The notes below the pieces were generated by a model that was not told where the DNA came from, searched no databases, and saw only the letters and a list, made by a program, of their open reading frames with translations. A stretch of DNA of 64,000 bases from Leuctra nigra (lineage: Eukaryota > Arthropoda > Insecta > Plecoptera > Leuctridae), in NCBI GenBank assembly GCA_934045905.1, contig OW203769.1, forward strand, positions 31,623,345-31,687,344. Direction: 5' to 3'. Position 1 is the first letter of the stretch, and every line of letters starts with the position of its first letter. Made by a program: the position numbers and the translations under genes. Of the stretch, positions 34,329 to 46,354 are shown one piece after another.

Positions 34329-35557
34329 AAATTTCATTGTTTTGCGCGGTTTTGTTGAATAACCGGCGCCTAATTAACAAGGCACGAAGCAAAAGTTAAA
34401 AAGTGCTACTAATATGCAATCAGACTGATCATGTGAACATCCTATCAAAGTTACACCCACTTACGAAACAATATTCCTCTCGCAATTTTTCTAAAACGGC
34501 CGAGCGCTTGCACCACCTTAACGTCTTCATATTTTGAGCCAATAAGAAACAACAAGAACCTAACAAACATACATTTCAAATTGAAAAATATAGATTTCGA
34601 ACACAAAAACACCGCACTTAATTTTGCTTCTTGTGAAATATGCGTGTAAAAATCACAAGAGAATACAAACGAATTTTCCATCCGCTTTCCATTTCCATTT
34701 AAAATCATCAAATTAAATCCCATTACTTGATTGAACTCGCCTCAAGGGACCACGTTGCATGAAATCAAACATTGTAATTCCACATCATTGACACGACCTC
34801 TCATTTACCAAACAGAACAAGAACATCCTACTAACAAACACGCTGATTTGATTGGTCGATTTGTTCACTTAATTGTTCATACAATTCCACTAACAATCTG
34901 TTGTTAGCGCGGCAGTAAATAGCCACTGAACGGACTGTTAAGGCATATAAATGGGTTATACAATGTGTAATTGAGTCGGCAATCTATGCATGATACCGCC
35001 TGGCAGATAACTCATGTACAGCCAGAGTCAAAAGTAACGCGTTATTTATGGATCTACAGTGTTGCACGGAAGTTGGGGCGTTAATGATGTATGTTGGTGG
35101 GTAATTGAAACTGGCTGTAATAATGGCAACGCTGTTTACGCCGTGCCGAGGAGAATTATAGTCTAATAAAATAACGGGGAATAAAAAAAACATACTGTAA
35201 TTTAAATAATGAAATGTTGTGAGTTTTTGAGATGAAAATTGAAGTTTTATGACTTGTATTTTCTTAAAACTTTAAAACTTTTTCAACTTTATAACAACTT
35301 TTTATACAACTACGTAAGTATAATGTATCTAATTATAAATAGTTAAAATATTTAAGGGCTGGTAGCGCCAATGTTAAGTTATGCCAGAAGTTGACTAAAT
35401 TGGCGTCATAGCCAATCAGCTACTGCAAAATGATTGAAACAGACCGGCCCTACGTTTCGTACGCAGTGAGTATAAATGTCTATGGTTTCGTGTAGTGAGT
35501 TTGACCTTGAAGAGTTTTTAAATCGATTTTTTTAATCAATATCTCTTACCAATGTAA
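34329..35557. other. Non-coding stretch, no gene seen
   Basis: AT-rich, with frames up to 90 codons and no protein character. I see no RNA gene or repeat. Confidence 0.5.
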
Positions 35558-35644
35558 CTGTTTTATTTTGTCCAACAGATGATTAGTGCCATAATTTTAC
35601 TAATTTTCGGGCACTAAACATATATGTTGGACAAAATAAAACTG
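35558..35644. repeat. Imperfect 87-base hairpin
   Basis: GTTTTATTTTGTCCAACA pairs with its complement at the other end. After a small asymmetric bulge, TTAGTGCC pairs with GGCACTAA. The loop is about 20 bases. The size and shape are like a microRNA precursor or a tiny MITE. With no expression data I cannot choose. Confidence 0.5.
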
Positions 35645-36039
35645 ATAACTTATTCCAAACTATGAAATTATTTTCATTGAACTGTTCTGAATACGCGTAC
35701 AAAGCCCTGTTAACAATTACACAATGCAAAAGTTATTGATAATTCGATTAAAAAACACTTCAAGGCCACGCTCACTCTCAGCCATCTTAAATATATTTAG
35801 AAACATTTATATTTTTGCAGTGTTGTCTAAATATCGGCTCGAAAAAATATAAAAAGTCGGTTACACATTTATTTTTTCATGCCAGGGTATTTTTAACAGT
35901 AACATAATTTTTCGAGTTTGTGTTTTCAAAAAACATGGATAGAGTTGATTCTTTATAATAATTTTAACATCGAGGCGATACATTGTTCACATTCACTGGC
36001 ACAAAGGAGTTTCACTGCATGGTTTACATCGTTCATTAC

Positions 36040-37222
36040 TGTGTACGTCAATGTACGACAATGTACGACAATGCACAACAATGCACGACAATGCACGACA
36101 ATGCACGACAATGCACGACAATGCACGAGATGCACGACAATGCACGACACAATGTACGACAATGCACGACATGCACGACTATGCACGACAATGCACGAGA
36201 TGCACGACAATACACGACACAATGTACGACAATGCACGACATGCACGACAATGCACGACAATGCACGAGATGCACGACAATGCACGACAATGCACGACAA
36301 TGCACGACATGCACGACAATGCACGACATGCACGACAATGCACGACATGCACGACAATGCACGACATGCACGACAATGCACGACATGCACGACAATGCAC
36401 GACAATGCACGAGATGCACGACAATGCACGACACAATGTACGACAATGCACGACATGCACGACAATGCACGACAATGCACGACATTGCACGACAATGCAC
36501 GACAATGCACGACAATGCACGACAATGCACGAGATGCACGACAATGCACGACACAATGTACGACTATGCACGAGATGCACGACAATGCACGACACAATGT
36601 ACGACAATGCACGACATGCACGACAATGCACGACAATGCACGACATGCACGACAATGCACGACATGCACGACAATGCACACGACATGCACGACAATGCAC
36701 GACATGCACGACAATGCACGACAATGCACGACAATGTACGACAATGCACGACAATGCACGACAATGCACGACAATGCACGACAATGCACGACATGCACAA
36801 CAATGCACGACAGTGTACGACAACACAACACAATGCACGACAATGTACGACAATGCACGACAATGCACGACAATGCACGACATGCACGACAATGCACGAC
36901 AATGCACGACAATGCACGACAATGCACGACATTCACGACAATGCACGACAATGTACGACATGCGCGACAATGCACGACAATGCACGACAATGCACGACAA
37001 TGCACGACATGCACGACATGCACGACATGCACGACAATGCACGACAATGCACGACAATGCACGACATGCACGACAATGCACGACAATGCACGACAATGCA
37101 CGACATGCACGACAATGCACGACAATGCACGACATGCACGACATGCACGACATGCACGACAATGCACGACATGCACGACATGCACGACATGTACGACAAT
37201 GCACGACATGCACGACATGCAC
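36040..37222. repeat. Short-period minisatellite of 9- and 10-bp units
   Basis: About 1.18 kb of head-to-tail ACGACAATGC (10 bp), ACGACATGC (9 bp), ACGAGATGC (9 bp) and rarer ACGACACAATGT units. No unit contains a stop in any frame, so all six frames stay open and give false ORFs up to 480 codons on both strands. The mixture of 9- and 10-bp units shifts frame constantly, the opposite of what selection for protein would keep. A block reading GAGATGC-ACGACAATGC-ACGACACAATGT recurs several times (near 36127, 36197, 36410, 36530 and 36565), a loose higher-order pattern. Confidence 0.95.
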
Positions 37223-38524
37223 AAACAAGCATTGACTTGTCAACCAGCTCTGAAGTTCAACGAGATTTTACACCCAAGTTCTCCGAATGAAAAGCTGCTT
37301 TCTGTTTCGCCGACTCACTTGGAAATGCTTTCATCAGTAACAGCTCCACTGCCTTCTTAATTCACGACAGACAGAGACAAAAGACGAGCAGCTTTCGGAA
37401 AAGCGATTTTCAAACTTTCTACAACTCCATGCTCGAGTGGTTTTTCGCCGGAAAATCAGGTTTTCCTGAAAGTGAGAACGAGAGGTGAAATTGGCACAAG
37501 AAGTCTGCTTGATCAATAAGGACCAGATTTTCATTGCTCACTACATTTTAAACAGTTGATTAGGTTATTTGCCATGGCAACAACCAATGACGTTCCATGA
37601 ATTACCACTTAAACTTAACTAATTTGACAAATTAAATAAGAACTTAAAATAAGAAGGGGGTTTATTTAGAAGACGGGGGAGTATTGGTCAAGTAAGAGGA
37701 CATAATAGAGACCTTGACATCTTGACCTTGCCAACTTGACCTTGACCCTAACAGAGAAGAATTACAACCAGAGAAGTTTCATTGTTGTAGAATAAAGTTT
37801 TTAAAAGTTACTTTGCGTATCTGATCATAAAATATAACACAATGAAATACAGTTTAGTGTCTCAAGAAAAGAACGACGTGAACGCCCTGTTTTCTTTGTA
37901 TTTTTTATTTTGTAATTTTTAAGATGAATGAAGCTCAAAGTAGAACTCGACCATTTTTAATAATATGAGACAAGTTGAAGCACGAAGTTGTTGATAATGA
38001 AAATGGTATTCGTGAAATTAACCGATTGGCAAATTTGACGATTGACAAAGAGCGGTCCCATGTATAGTTTTTGAACGAGATTCCGTGGTTGGTTGAACAT
38101 TAAAACTGGAACGGTTATTGGACCAACATTTCACGTGTTTTTGAACGTACAGAAAATAAATTCAAATACGAATTATCGCTGCTTCTTTGACGTATGTTGT
38201 ATTCCCTCTGAATTCGCATGCAATACGACTGCGGACCTATCAACGCGTTACACAGAGCTTCATTCTAGCAGGAATATTGGACTGCTGTTCTTCTATATAC
38301 ATTGGGCAAAGATGATTAGGACCTATCCTTTTTAATTTTTTGTTCAGACACGTCTAAAAATGATGTATAAATATGTTTCATGTGGTCCTGATTTAAAAAA
38401 TATATGTTTTATTTTGCATGAAAGTGCCTTTTTTTATTTTTTTTATGAATTCAGTTCTTTTCTTGCTTTTCGTTTTTTTTTTTAATAATTGGGGGAAATA
38501 ATATCAAATATTTGTTTCAAGTTA
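37223..38524. other. Non-coding stretch with receptor-type half-sites
   Basis: No gene. Positions 37711-37747 hold three closely spaced copies of TGACCTTG or its truncated form (complement CAAGGTCA, the FTZ-F1/ERR-type extended half-site). At about 38238, CAACGCGTTACACAGAGC is a copy of the dispersed repeat terminus also at 1622 and 63363. Confidence 0.45.
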
Positions 38525-38954
38525 CAATAGGGAAGTCTCGTGAAGATTTGAATTCAGAATAATATTTATTTTATGAAAGTTGAGATGTTGCTGAACACAT
38601 ATGTGGTATTATTTTTGTTGTTGGACGAATAGTTCTCATGTAATTAATTTACAAAGTTTTATAGATCTCCTCTCATTTAAAAACAGGAAAATTGGCAATG
38701 ACATCACAGTTTGCTATATTGCCATGGCAACAAGGGAATCCCCATGTCAACACAATGTTCAAGACTTGGAAATGACATCACAGTTCTGATTCTTTTTAAA
38801 GGCCGTTTTTCCCGCCAAAAATCATATGATATTTGAACTCGATTTTTATGAATGAAAATTTAAGATTTCACAGGTAATAAGTGTATTTGACATTATTATT
38901 TGTGTTTATTTATAGAAATCTACTAGAATAAAATTTCATGAGACTTCCCTATTG
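38525..38954 (+). mobile_element. 430-bp MITE family S, copy 2
   Basis: Both TIRs are intact (CAATAGGGAAGTCTC and complement). It differs from copy 1 at only a handful of positions. The conserved 62-codon frame is at 38601-38789. Confidence 0.92.
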
Positions 38955-41172
38955 TTGTGTTCACAAAATGTCCATCCTCCACTTGGATGGCCAACAACGA
39001 TACTTGACACATTGACACATTCATACAATAACTGAAGTTCATTTTAATATCTAACTTCAAATTAAACTCCTAAACCAATAAAATCGAATAATATGTTGAC
39101 GAATATTAAAAAGCATAAAATTTCATTGTCCTTTTTCGTGATTTTATGGTCCTTTTTAAATAGTTTTAAGGTACTATTTGCCTGCCTTTTTGGAAGTTAC
39201 ATAGGTCCTAAACATCCTAGCCCTAACCGTGAATCAATGTTGAAACTTCTGGAATCGCCAATAATATTCTATGAAACTCCGTGGCAGTTACGCACATCGC
39301 AGTTATGAATTATGAAACGGACATGAGTGATCTTCAACTATTAATAACCAGCGCTGGTTCTGTAATCCTCACCGGGAATCGAGCCTGTATCTGTTATCAA
39401 AACACAGCCAACTGCGCCCATCCCTCGCAGGAGCCCTTCATTAGGCAGCCATGTAATACACGGCCGAACACCCCCGGAAACACCCGACAACACCCGAGGA
39501 GCTCATCCCTCGCAGGAGCCCTTCATTACGCAGCCATGTAATACACGGCCGAACAGCCCCGGAAACACCCGACAACACCCGAGGATCGCCGGCCACAGAA
39601 GAGCAGTAATTGCTAATATATTCGCTATTATACATACCGGGATACATCGGTTATTGCTGGCAACGGTGTACGGGAGGTGTATTGTTGGCAACACTGTGAG
39701 GCTCAGGAGATTTAATTAGAAATATGATTATTCTGCTTGCAATGTGATGCTGTAGTGAGGCAGCCACTACGACGTGGAATTGTTTTGTGAGTCTACAATA
39801 TTATCTTTCACCAGACTTTGTGTGGCAAATGCCATGAACTGTCAGTTTTAAGGTTTTATTATAGAAATATAGTGAACTCATTTAAAAATTTGCATTATGT
39901 TCTATGTTTGCGAATATTTTATTACTACTATTAATATATTGGTTTGAAACAATATAAAACGTTGAATATGGTATATAGATTGATGCACATACAATAAAAT
40001 AATCTACATAGAATACACCACATAGAATAATATAATATTGTATAGCTTATTGAAAAGAAAACATAAAAAGAAGACGTTGCGATTATACTGGGAATATCGT
40101 CACCCGGGTTTATCTACTCTCATAGTGGCTGCTTCACTACACGTTCTAGAATTGGGAAACAATTGAAGTAAAGTCCTGGCACTTAATGTCGTTATAACAG
40201 ACTCGGAAAATACTGCTCATGAAGAGAACCAGCATATTGGAAAGTTTGAGGGAAATTAAATGTAAATCGGGACAAAGTCTTCTCATAACCTAATATTACT
40301 CTGCGCAATTGCATGGGGTCAAAAGCGTCAGCTTTAAGGGTAATCGAGTGGTACCACGTGACTAAACATTATACAACACGAAATTGGCCAAACTATTGCA
40401 TAAAGAGGAAGATAATGTATTTACCTCATTCTATATAAGTGATTCTACAACCCACTTAAACGTTTTCGCCAGCCTCCAATATTTTGGTCCCGAAATTTTT
40501 TTGACGAAATATTGCCGGTGGATTAAACAAATTGTAGAGTCCGCAATTTTCACTCTACAGACTTGCAAGTGGGCTCGTTGAAGGACCTTTGTTCTCCCTA
40601 GGTATGAATTATGATTATTTATGCCAAGTTTCAGCTTGCTATGTTGAACGGTTATTCAGTTTTGATCTTTTCTGTGAATTGTCCTGAACCAGTTTGGATC
40701 GTTCCGGATATTTTTTTGACTTTCCAAAATGGGTTGAATGGGTCGCTGACATCTACTTACAATATTTGCCCTTAACCTTAAATATTTAACCCTTATTAGT
40801 TATAACTATAAGTATAGTTTGGCGCTGCGTACCAAATAGGTGCAAAAGAAGTGCCTATGTCTACTCAGACAAGAAGGATATTTTTCTGATTTCAAAATTA
40901 AAAACGTTCCAAAACATCAACATTGAAATATGTCTGTGACGTCACCATGTCGTGACGTATTAACAGAACGTTCATCTGATTCATGCGTTGAAATGTACAA
41001 CAGAATGTGTTGAAGGATTAGGTCCTCGAGTTGACAGACCTGAATTAATAATAACACGTTGAGTTGGTATTTTCTACACCGTGGCGTGGAATGGTTAATG
41101 TTCTCGCAGTGCGTGCAACTGCCACGTGGTGTGAGTGGCGCTGGCGACTGCAACTGACGTGACCTTGAGACC
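38955..41172. other. Non-coding stretch, no gene seen
   Basis: Apart from the 85-bp tandem duplication at 39419-39588 and a CRE palindrome at 40937, I see only AT-rich unique DNA. Frames reach 106 codons (40917-41237, minus) but run into the 92-bp array and have no domain. Confidence 0.5.
39419..39588. repeat. 85-bp tandem duplication
   Basis: CATCCCTCGCAGGAGCCC starts at 39419 and again at 39504. The two units differ at a few bases (AGGCAG/ACGCAG, ACACCCCC/ACAGCCCC). The frames seen here are by-products of the duplication. Confidence 0.9.
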
Positions 41173-41473
41173 GCATCAGTGTCGCCATCTAGCGGCAGTC
41201 GACGCGTGAGACACGATGCAGGACGCGACATGTTCACACGTTAATGTCAGGTGCACACACTCATGCATCAGTGTCGCCATCTAGCGGTGGTCGACGCGTG
41301 AGACACGATGCAGGACGCGACATGTTCACACGTTGATGTCAGGTGCACGCACTCACGCATCAGTGTCGCCATCTAGCGGCAGTCGACGCGTGAGACACGA
41401 TGCAGGACGCGACATGTTCACACGTTAATGTCAGGTGCACGCACTCACGCATCAGTGTCGCCATCTAGCGGGG
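41173..41473. repeat. 92-bp tandem repeat, three units plus partial
   Basis: GCATCAGTGTCGCCATCTAG recurs at 41173, 41265, 41357 and 41449. Each unit carries CGCCATCTAGCGG (complement CCGCTAGATGGCG), which contains the TAGATGGCG core of insect and vertebrate CTCF-type sites, and the palindrome GACGCGT. The period is exact and units are near-identical. Confidence 0.92.
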
Positions 41474-41992
41474 GTCTCGTACCAACATCACGCACGCTGT
41501 CGAGTGCACTTCCTGTCAGGCTGATGAAATTAATGTTCATAGTGCAAAGAGGAAGAACGAAGATTCCAACAAAATTGTGGTTTTCTGTCAAATAAGGTTT
41601 TAAAATGTGTCTTTGTGTTTAAAGTTAATCTTCCGTTACGCAGGTCTCTAGAAACGCCGACAATGACGCAGTTGCCGGTACTAAGCCGGGTAGCTTGACC
41701 CTTCCCTGAGTTCGGAAAATACGAGAAAATGACGTAGCCCAAGAAATCAACCAATCAGAAGAGTTAGTGTGTGGTTGCTGTAAATCTGACACGTTTCTAA
41801 GCGACAGAGTTTCAATGGAACAAATCACGAATGACATTTTAGGAGCTCTCCAATACGAAGACCACGCGACTACGACTGGGCCACAAATGTCAGCTCACAA
41901 AACTGATAAAACAATTATTTCAGGCTGTTTATGAAGTCAAATCAAGTGTTGAAAAAGTTCGAACATGCTGAGCTATTGGAAGGAAATAATAC
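41474..41992. other. Non-coding stretch, nothing recognised
   Basis: Short frames without domain character. No repeat or RNA seen. Confidence 0.45.
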
Positions 41993-42068
41993 CCGACCGA
42001 ATCGTGGCTCGAACCCGGGACCTCTGACGTGCCGGACGAGAGCTCTACCAACTGAGCAGTGAACAGTC
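41993..42068 (-). other. tRNA-like sequence (tRNA-derived SINE head)
   Basis: On the minus strand, TGCTCAGTTGGTAGAGC is a perfect A box/D-arm and CCCGGGTTCGAGCC a perfect B box, at normal tRNA spacing. The T-stem is mispaired (CCGGG against CACGA), the acceptor pairs only partly, and no proper anticodon stem forms. It is therefore a pseudo-tRNA or SINE promoter and not a working tRNA. Confidence 0.75.
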
Positions 42069-42129
42069 ATCCGGATCTCATCTACTCCACTGGAAGATTT
42101 CCATAAAACTCAGTTACTATTCATTCGAG

Positions 42130-42296
42130 CAGAGCTGGTGGCCAATTCTCGAGATTCACGTTTTGAAACCGTTTTACGTTTGCATGTATAAAATTTGAAA
42201 CAGTTGACATTGCTTAGCTTTCAACGTTTTACGTTTTAAACAGTGAAAACGTACACGGTTTCAAAACTTGAATCTCAAGAATTGTCCCCCTGAGCT
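42130..42296. mobile_element. Small palindromic element
   Basis: Arms 42153-42191 and 42246-42284: CAATTCTCGAGATTCACG, TTTTGAAACCGT and complements. The core is about 55 bases and outer sequence pairs weakly. No coding capacity. Confidence 0.75.
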
Positions 42297-43286
42297 GATT
42301 TGCCATTGGAGGTGGGAAAGTAATTCATATATTAAATAATCTATTTCCTTCATCGAAATGTTTAACATACAAATTTGACATTGTTTCTATAAATGTATTC
42401 CACCCGAGAATACATGGAGTATTTCTAGTAATAGTATTTACTACTTTCCGTTTATAGAACACAATCTCCTGCATCTACAATCATATCCGAAGAACTTCTC
42501 TTTTCTTCAACATAATCTCTGCACAAACCGCAACAAGCTGCTATACGTCATGGCGTGTCATGCGCATTAGTGCCATGAGCAAGAGGCGAACCGCGGTCAT
42601 TAAGACGGCGATTACGTCTCAATGTAGCTGCATTATTCATCCCGCCGCCAGACTGCGCTGCGGTCGCAAGAGGACAAACACAGATGTCACGTGACATGCT
42701 CTCATGCTGGTGTTCAGAGAAGTTACATGAAGAAGTGGTTATTTGAAGGGAGTTTGCATGGTGCAATGAAGGGACTTTTTACATATTTGTTTAGGTATTA
42801 TGTACCAAGCTCGGAAGATATCTTATATAATAATAAGTTACCAGTGTTGTGACTTAAAAACATATAAAATTCAAAATGCATTTGTGTGTACGAACATTCA
42901 CGAACCTCGAATGTCAGATGATATTATGAAAGAGGAAAATCATCTCCGTTTAGTCGCATTAGTTGGCTTGTTTTGACGGCCCCATTTTAAAAAAAAAATC
43001 GAGTTCCGAATGATTCGAAAACATTTTGGAAACAGTAGGTAGTATTTGGTAAAATATTAGAATTATTTTTTATCTTTATCTATTATCGAGATGATTTCTT
43101 GGAAATTAATATATTATCTTTTCTAGTTAATTTTTTGGCAGGTTATCTTTTTCTTTATCTAGATAAATAAAATAGTATTATCACAACACTGTTAGTTACC
43201 CATATTTTCATAATAAAATTAGGAAAACAACAATAAATGATAATTAATTTCTATTTTTCATTTCACATTACGATTAATATTTGTGG
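42297..43286. other. Non-coding stretch, nothing recognised
   Basis: AT-rich DNA with no gene, RNA or repeat that I can support. Confidence 0.45.
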
Positions 43287-43716
43287 CAATAGGGAAGTCT
43301 CGTGAAGATTAGAATTCAGAATAATATTTATTTTATGAAAGTTGAGATGTTGCTGAACACAGATGTGGTATTATTTTTGTTGTTGGACGAATAGTTCTCA
43401 TGTAATTAATTTACAAAGTTTGATAGATCTCCTCTCATTTAAAAACAGGAAAATTGGCAATGACATCACAGTTTGCTATATTGCCATGGCAACAAGGGAA
43501 TCCCCATGTCAACACAATGTTAATGACTTGGAAATTACATCACAGTTCTGATTCTTATTAAAGGCCGTTTTTCCCGCCAAAAATCATATGATATTTGAAC
43601 TCGATTTTTATGAATGAAAATTTAAGATTTCACAGGTAATAAGTGTATTTGTCATTATTATTTGTGTTTATTTATAGAAATTTACTAGAATAAAATTGCA
43701 TGAGACTTCCCTATTG
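43287..43716 (+). mobile_element. 430-bp MITE family S, copy 3
   Basis: Intact TIRs. Nearly identical to copies at 6685 and 38525, with a few private changes (for example TTAATGACTTGGAAATTAC). The flanks differ from the other copies, confirming independent insertions. Confidence 0.92.
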
Positions 43717-43970
43717 TCATGTTGTGTTTTGTGTTTGTTAAAAAAGTGTGTATTTCTTGTGCGCCAATAAACAAAACATGTCGAAGGTCCATATTCGATT
43801 CCCTCTCTCGTCCTTCCTGATTGGTCGAGGGGTAAACGTGGACAGTTTCCTGACCAATAGCCAGCGAGGTTCTTGAATTCCATCATTCCTCTATCATCAT
43901 CACATTCATTCACGAAGACGGAATGATCTAGCTGTACAGAATTGTCGATCACTTTGGTTCCAGACTTGGG

Positions 43971-44092
43971 TACCTATTCTGTATCTTATTTTGATCTCGT
44001 CGCGACCGCCTTCATTCCACTGCCATTAAGATATCATTACGCCGAAATGAAATCGCTCGTGACGGGATCAAAATTAGATATAGAATAACTAG
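43971..44092. mobile_element. Small palindromic MITE
   Basis: TATTCTGTATCTTATTTTG (43975) with GATCTCGTCGCGA pairs with 44057-44087 in reverse. The core is about 50 bases. Arm divergence is moderate. Confidence 0.7.
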
Positions 44093-44462
44093 GTCATTGC
44101 AATGAGGTTTGACCTTGAGTTTAAGCATTATTTACCCGAGAGCAGCTGCTTGTGTATTCCTAAAGAAAGTTCTCTGCTTCTTCTGAATCTACTTCACCTA
44201 ATGAGAGCTCTGTTTTGTTTGCAGACACGCGCCAGCTGATTCGCGAATGAAACGGTAAGTGTGACAACCAACACGTCGGCGCCACGTGTCAACCAAGGTT
44301 CTTAGAATTATTCAATCCACGTTAGCTATGTTCGAGTCACGCTTATTCGACCTTGTCTTGGGTAGTCAAGGCAACGAAAGTATACATATCGAATGAAAAT
44401 ATTCTCAAATATAGATTCATTTATGTTTATGCCGAAGTAGTTATGGTACTCAAACAAATAAT

Positions 44463-44640
44463 AAACGGTACATCGAAAGAAATGGATTGCCTGATAAAGG
44501 TTTGATGGCATCATCCCATGAAGTCTGGTGCTAACGCATTATCTAAATCTAGTAGGTGCTCTGATTTTATTGATAAGAACAAGGATTTATTGGCAAGGAA
44601 CCTTACCAGCAGCCAAACCGTTTCTTTTCGAGTACCAATT
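44463..44640 (+). mobile_element. TIR MITE family R, copy 2
   Basis: Ends AAACGGTACATCGAAAG and complement of TTGGTACTCGAAAAG. The body aligns along its length with 6338-6514. This pair defines the family R consensus ends. Confidence 0.78.
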
Positions 44641-45052
44641 TTGATTGGTTTGAGTGAACATCCGTGGAGAAAAAATAAAGTAGCTATACGTCATAGGCTA
44701 TCTTGCCAAATTAGAACAAATAAATGACTGTGCTAAAGTTCGTTCACGTTTAGAATAGCAAGCCCGTGTACTCATTTAGTCTAAGTCTGTAGTCAAGCGA
44801 GCATTTGTAAACACATGTAAATATCAATTATCAAAGAATATGTACAAGACGACTGTAGATAAAGATAAATCAATTTTATTGAAGTTTTCTAATATTTTCT
44901 ACTATTAAAAAGTGTGTATTTCACATACTTTATACAATTTCAATAATACAAATAAGAAAGTCTTGCCATTGACAGGGCAGTGTTCATGTGACCGACCAAT
45001 GAACGACGTGATCGACTTGCTATTCTAATCGTGAATGAACTTTACTTGACGC

Positions 45053-45424
45053 ATGCGCCGCACGTTCCACTTGTGTCGAAGCGGTCTACATTCTACTGAC
45101 TCACGAAGTTCTTCCTATTGCCACTCACCCGCGGCTCCTAAAAGTCAACTCGCAACGAATGAACTTGGATCCGCTGGCAGGCGTAAACACGTCAAACGTT
45201 CACCAATAGCGCCATCTATTGATCGGCGAAGAAAACAGCGAGCACACATGTCGGAATCAGATGGCATGAAATATGAGGAGCAGCGACGCGAGCGGGAAAT
45301 CCGAGGCACAACGTCAGCGCAATTCAACTCTTTCTACTCGCATTCTACATTTTGTATACCGGATCTATGTACATTCTATATTCTACTTCACATTCAACCC
45401 TTTGACGAGACAACCAATATTTAG
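45053..45424 (+). other. Uncertain 123-codon ORF, not assigned
   Basis: Starts at a true ATG in a GC-richer patch than its surroundings. The residues (MRRTFHLCRS..., a basic central part, then EEQRREREIRG) resemble no family I know, and the last third becomes low-complexity. A CTCF-like TAGATGGCGCTA (complement) lies inside at about 45206. It could be a gene fragment, an exon or chance. Confidence 0.15.
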
Positions 45425-45442
45425 GTACGCTCAAACTAATTA

Positions 45443-45910
45443 AAAACGGTATTTTGTACACAACGGATTGGCTGGTCGGTTTTGTGACAATCAATAATTG
45501 ATATTATAAATGAAATCAGAGCTCACCTATACATGGATTGCACGAGCTTCTTTTATTTTACCTCAACAATGTAAAAAAGTATATTTTCGGCCATTTTGGG
45601 TATACAGCTGTCAAGTCGATTTAATTTAATTATTATCAGTTTGTTGAAGATAGTTTGTAAATGAGTGGTTTTATAGCCATAAGAACTTCTTCTGCAGCCT
45701 GCAATTTCTCAGGTAACTATAAATACGATAAAAAATAGTGAAAAACAGATTGACAGCCGTTCTGACATGTTACCTCCAAGATGGCCGCTCAACAATGAGA
45801 TGATGTCACGTGCAAACTATAAATAGAGTAAGATAATGCATTAGCACAGACATCATGAGATGATGCATCAAAACTTTATCAGACAATCCATTTCTTTCGA
45901 ATACCGTTTA
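45443..45910 (-). mobile_element. TIR MITE family R, long copy
   Basis: The ends AAACGGTATTTTG and CTTTCGAATACCGTTT are family R termini. The halves 45443-45540 and 45830-45910 match the short copies, but about 290 bp sit between GAGCTCACCTA and the CATTAGCACAGAC side. That extra DNA partly matches 30530-30690, so it may be either an insertion or the ancestral centre that the short copies lost. Confidence 0.7.
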
Positions 45911-46009
45911 ATATTTGTTGGGGGTGTACTTACTTTTATCACTAAAACTATTAAATGATATCTTTTAGTTATAATAGTTGTGAAACATTATAACTTTAAT
46001 ATTGATAAT

Positions 46010-46038
46010 CTGAAATATTAAAGCATTTAATATTTCAG
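46010..46038. repeat. Perfect 13-bp hairpin
   Basis: CTGAAATATTAAA, three bases, then the exact complement. An isolated local palindrome. Confidence 0.6.
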
Positions 46039-46354
46039 GATGGCCTTATAAAAGAGTGTATAGGCACAGGCAAGAAATTAGCCTACTCTGTTATACAAAC
46101 TTTTACCTATTTATTTGAAGAGAAAAGTGATCCGTCTTGAAAGAGATAAGAGTAGTATTAAAATCTGACGTGCTCATTTATTTCACCGTATTCAACATTC
46201 CATGGTTTGGTTATAGGAACTTGTGCTGAAATGTATGAAATTACTATTAAAATATGTATAGTGGTTGAAATTGCGTGCAAGTAGTTGTTCTGTTTCTGTT
46301 GAGGAAGGAAATATAATCTCGGACCGAGGTCGCGAGTCAGCCATTCAGATGCGA

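Noticed and set aside
35918..37360. ORFs up to 480 codons on both strands
   Set aside because: They are open only because the 9/10-bp repeat lacks stop codons in all frames; the residues (TMHDNARQCT, VHCRALSCIV) are translations of the repeat.
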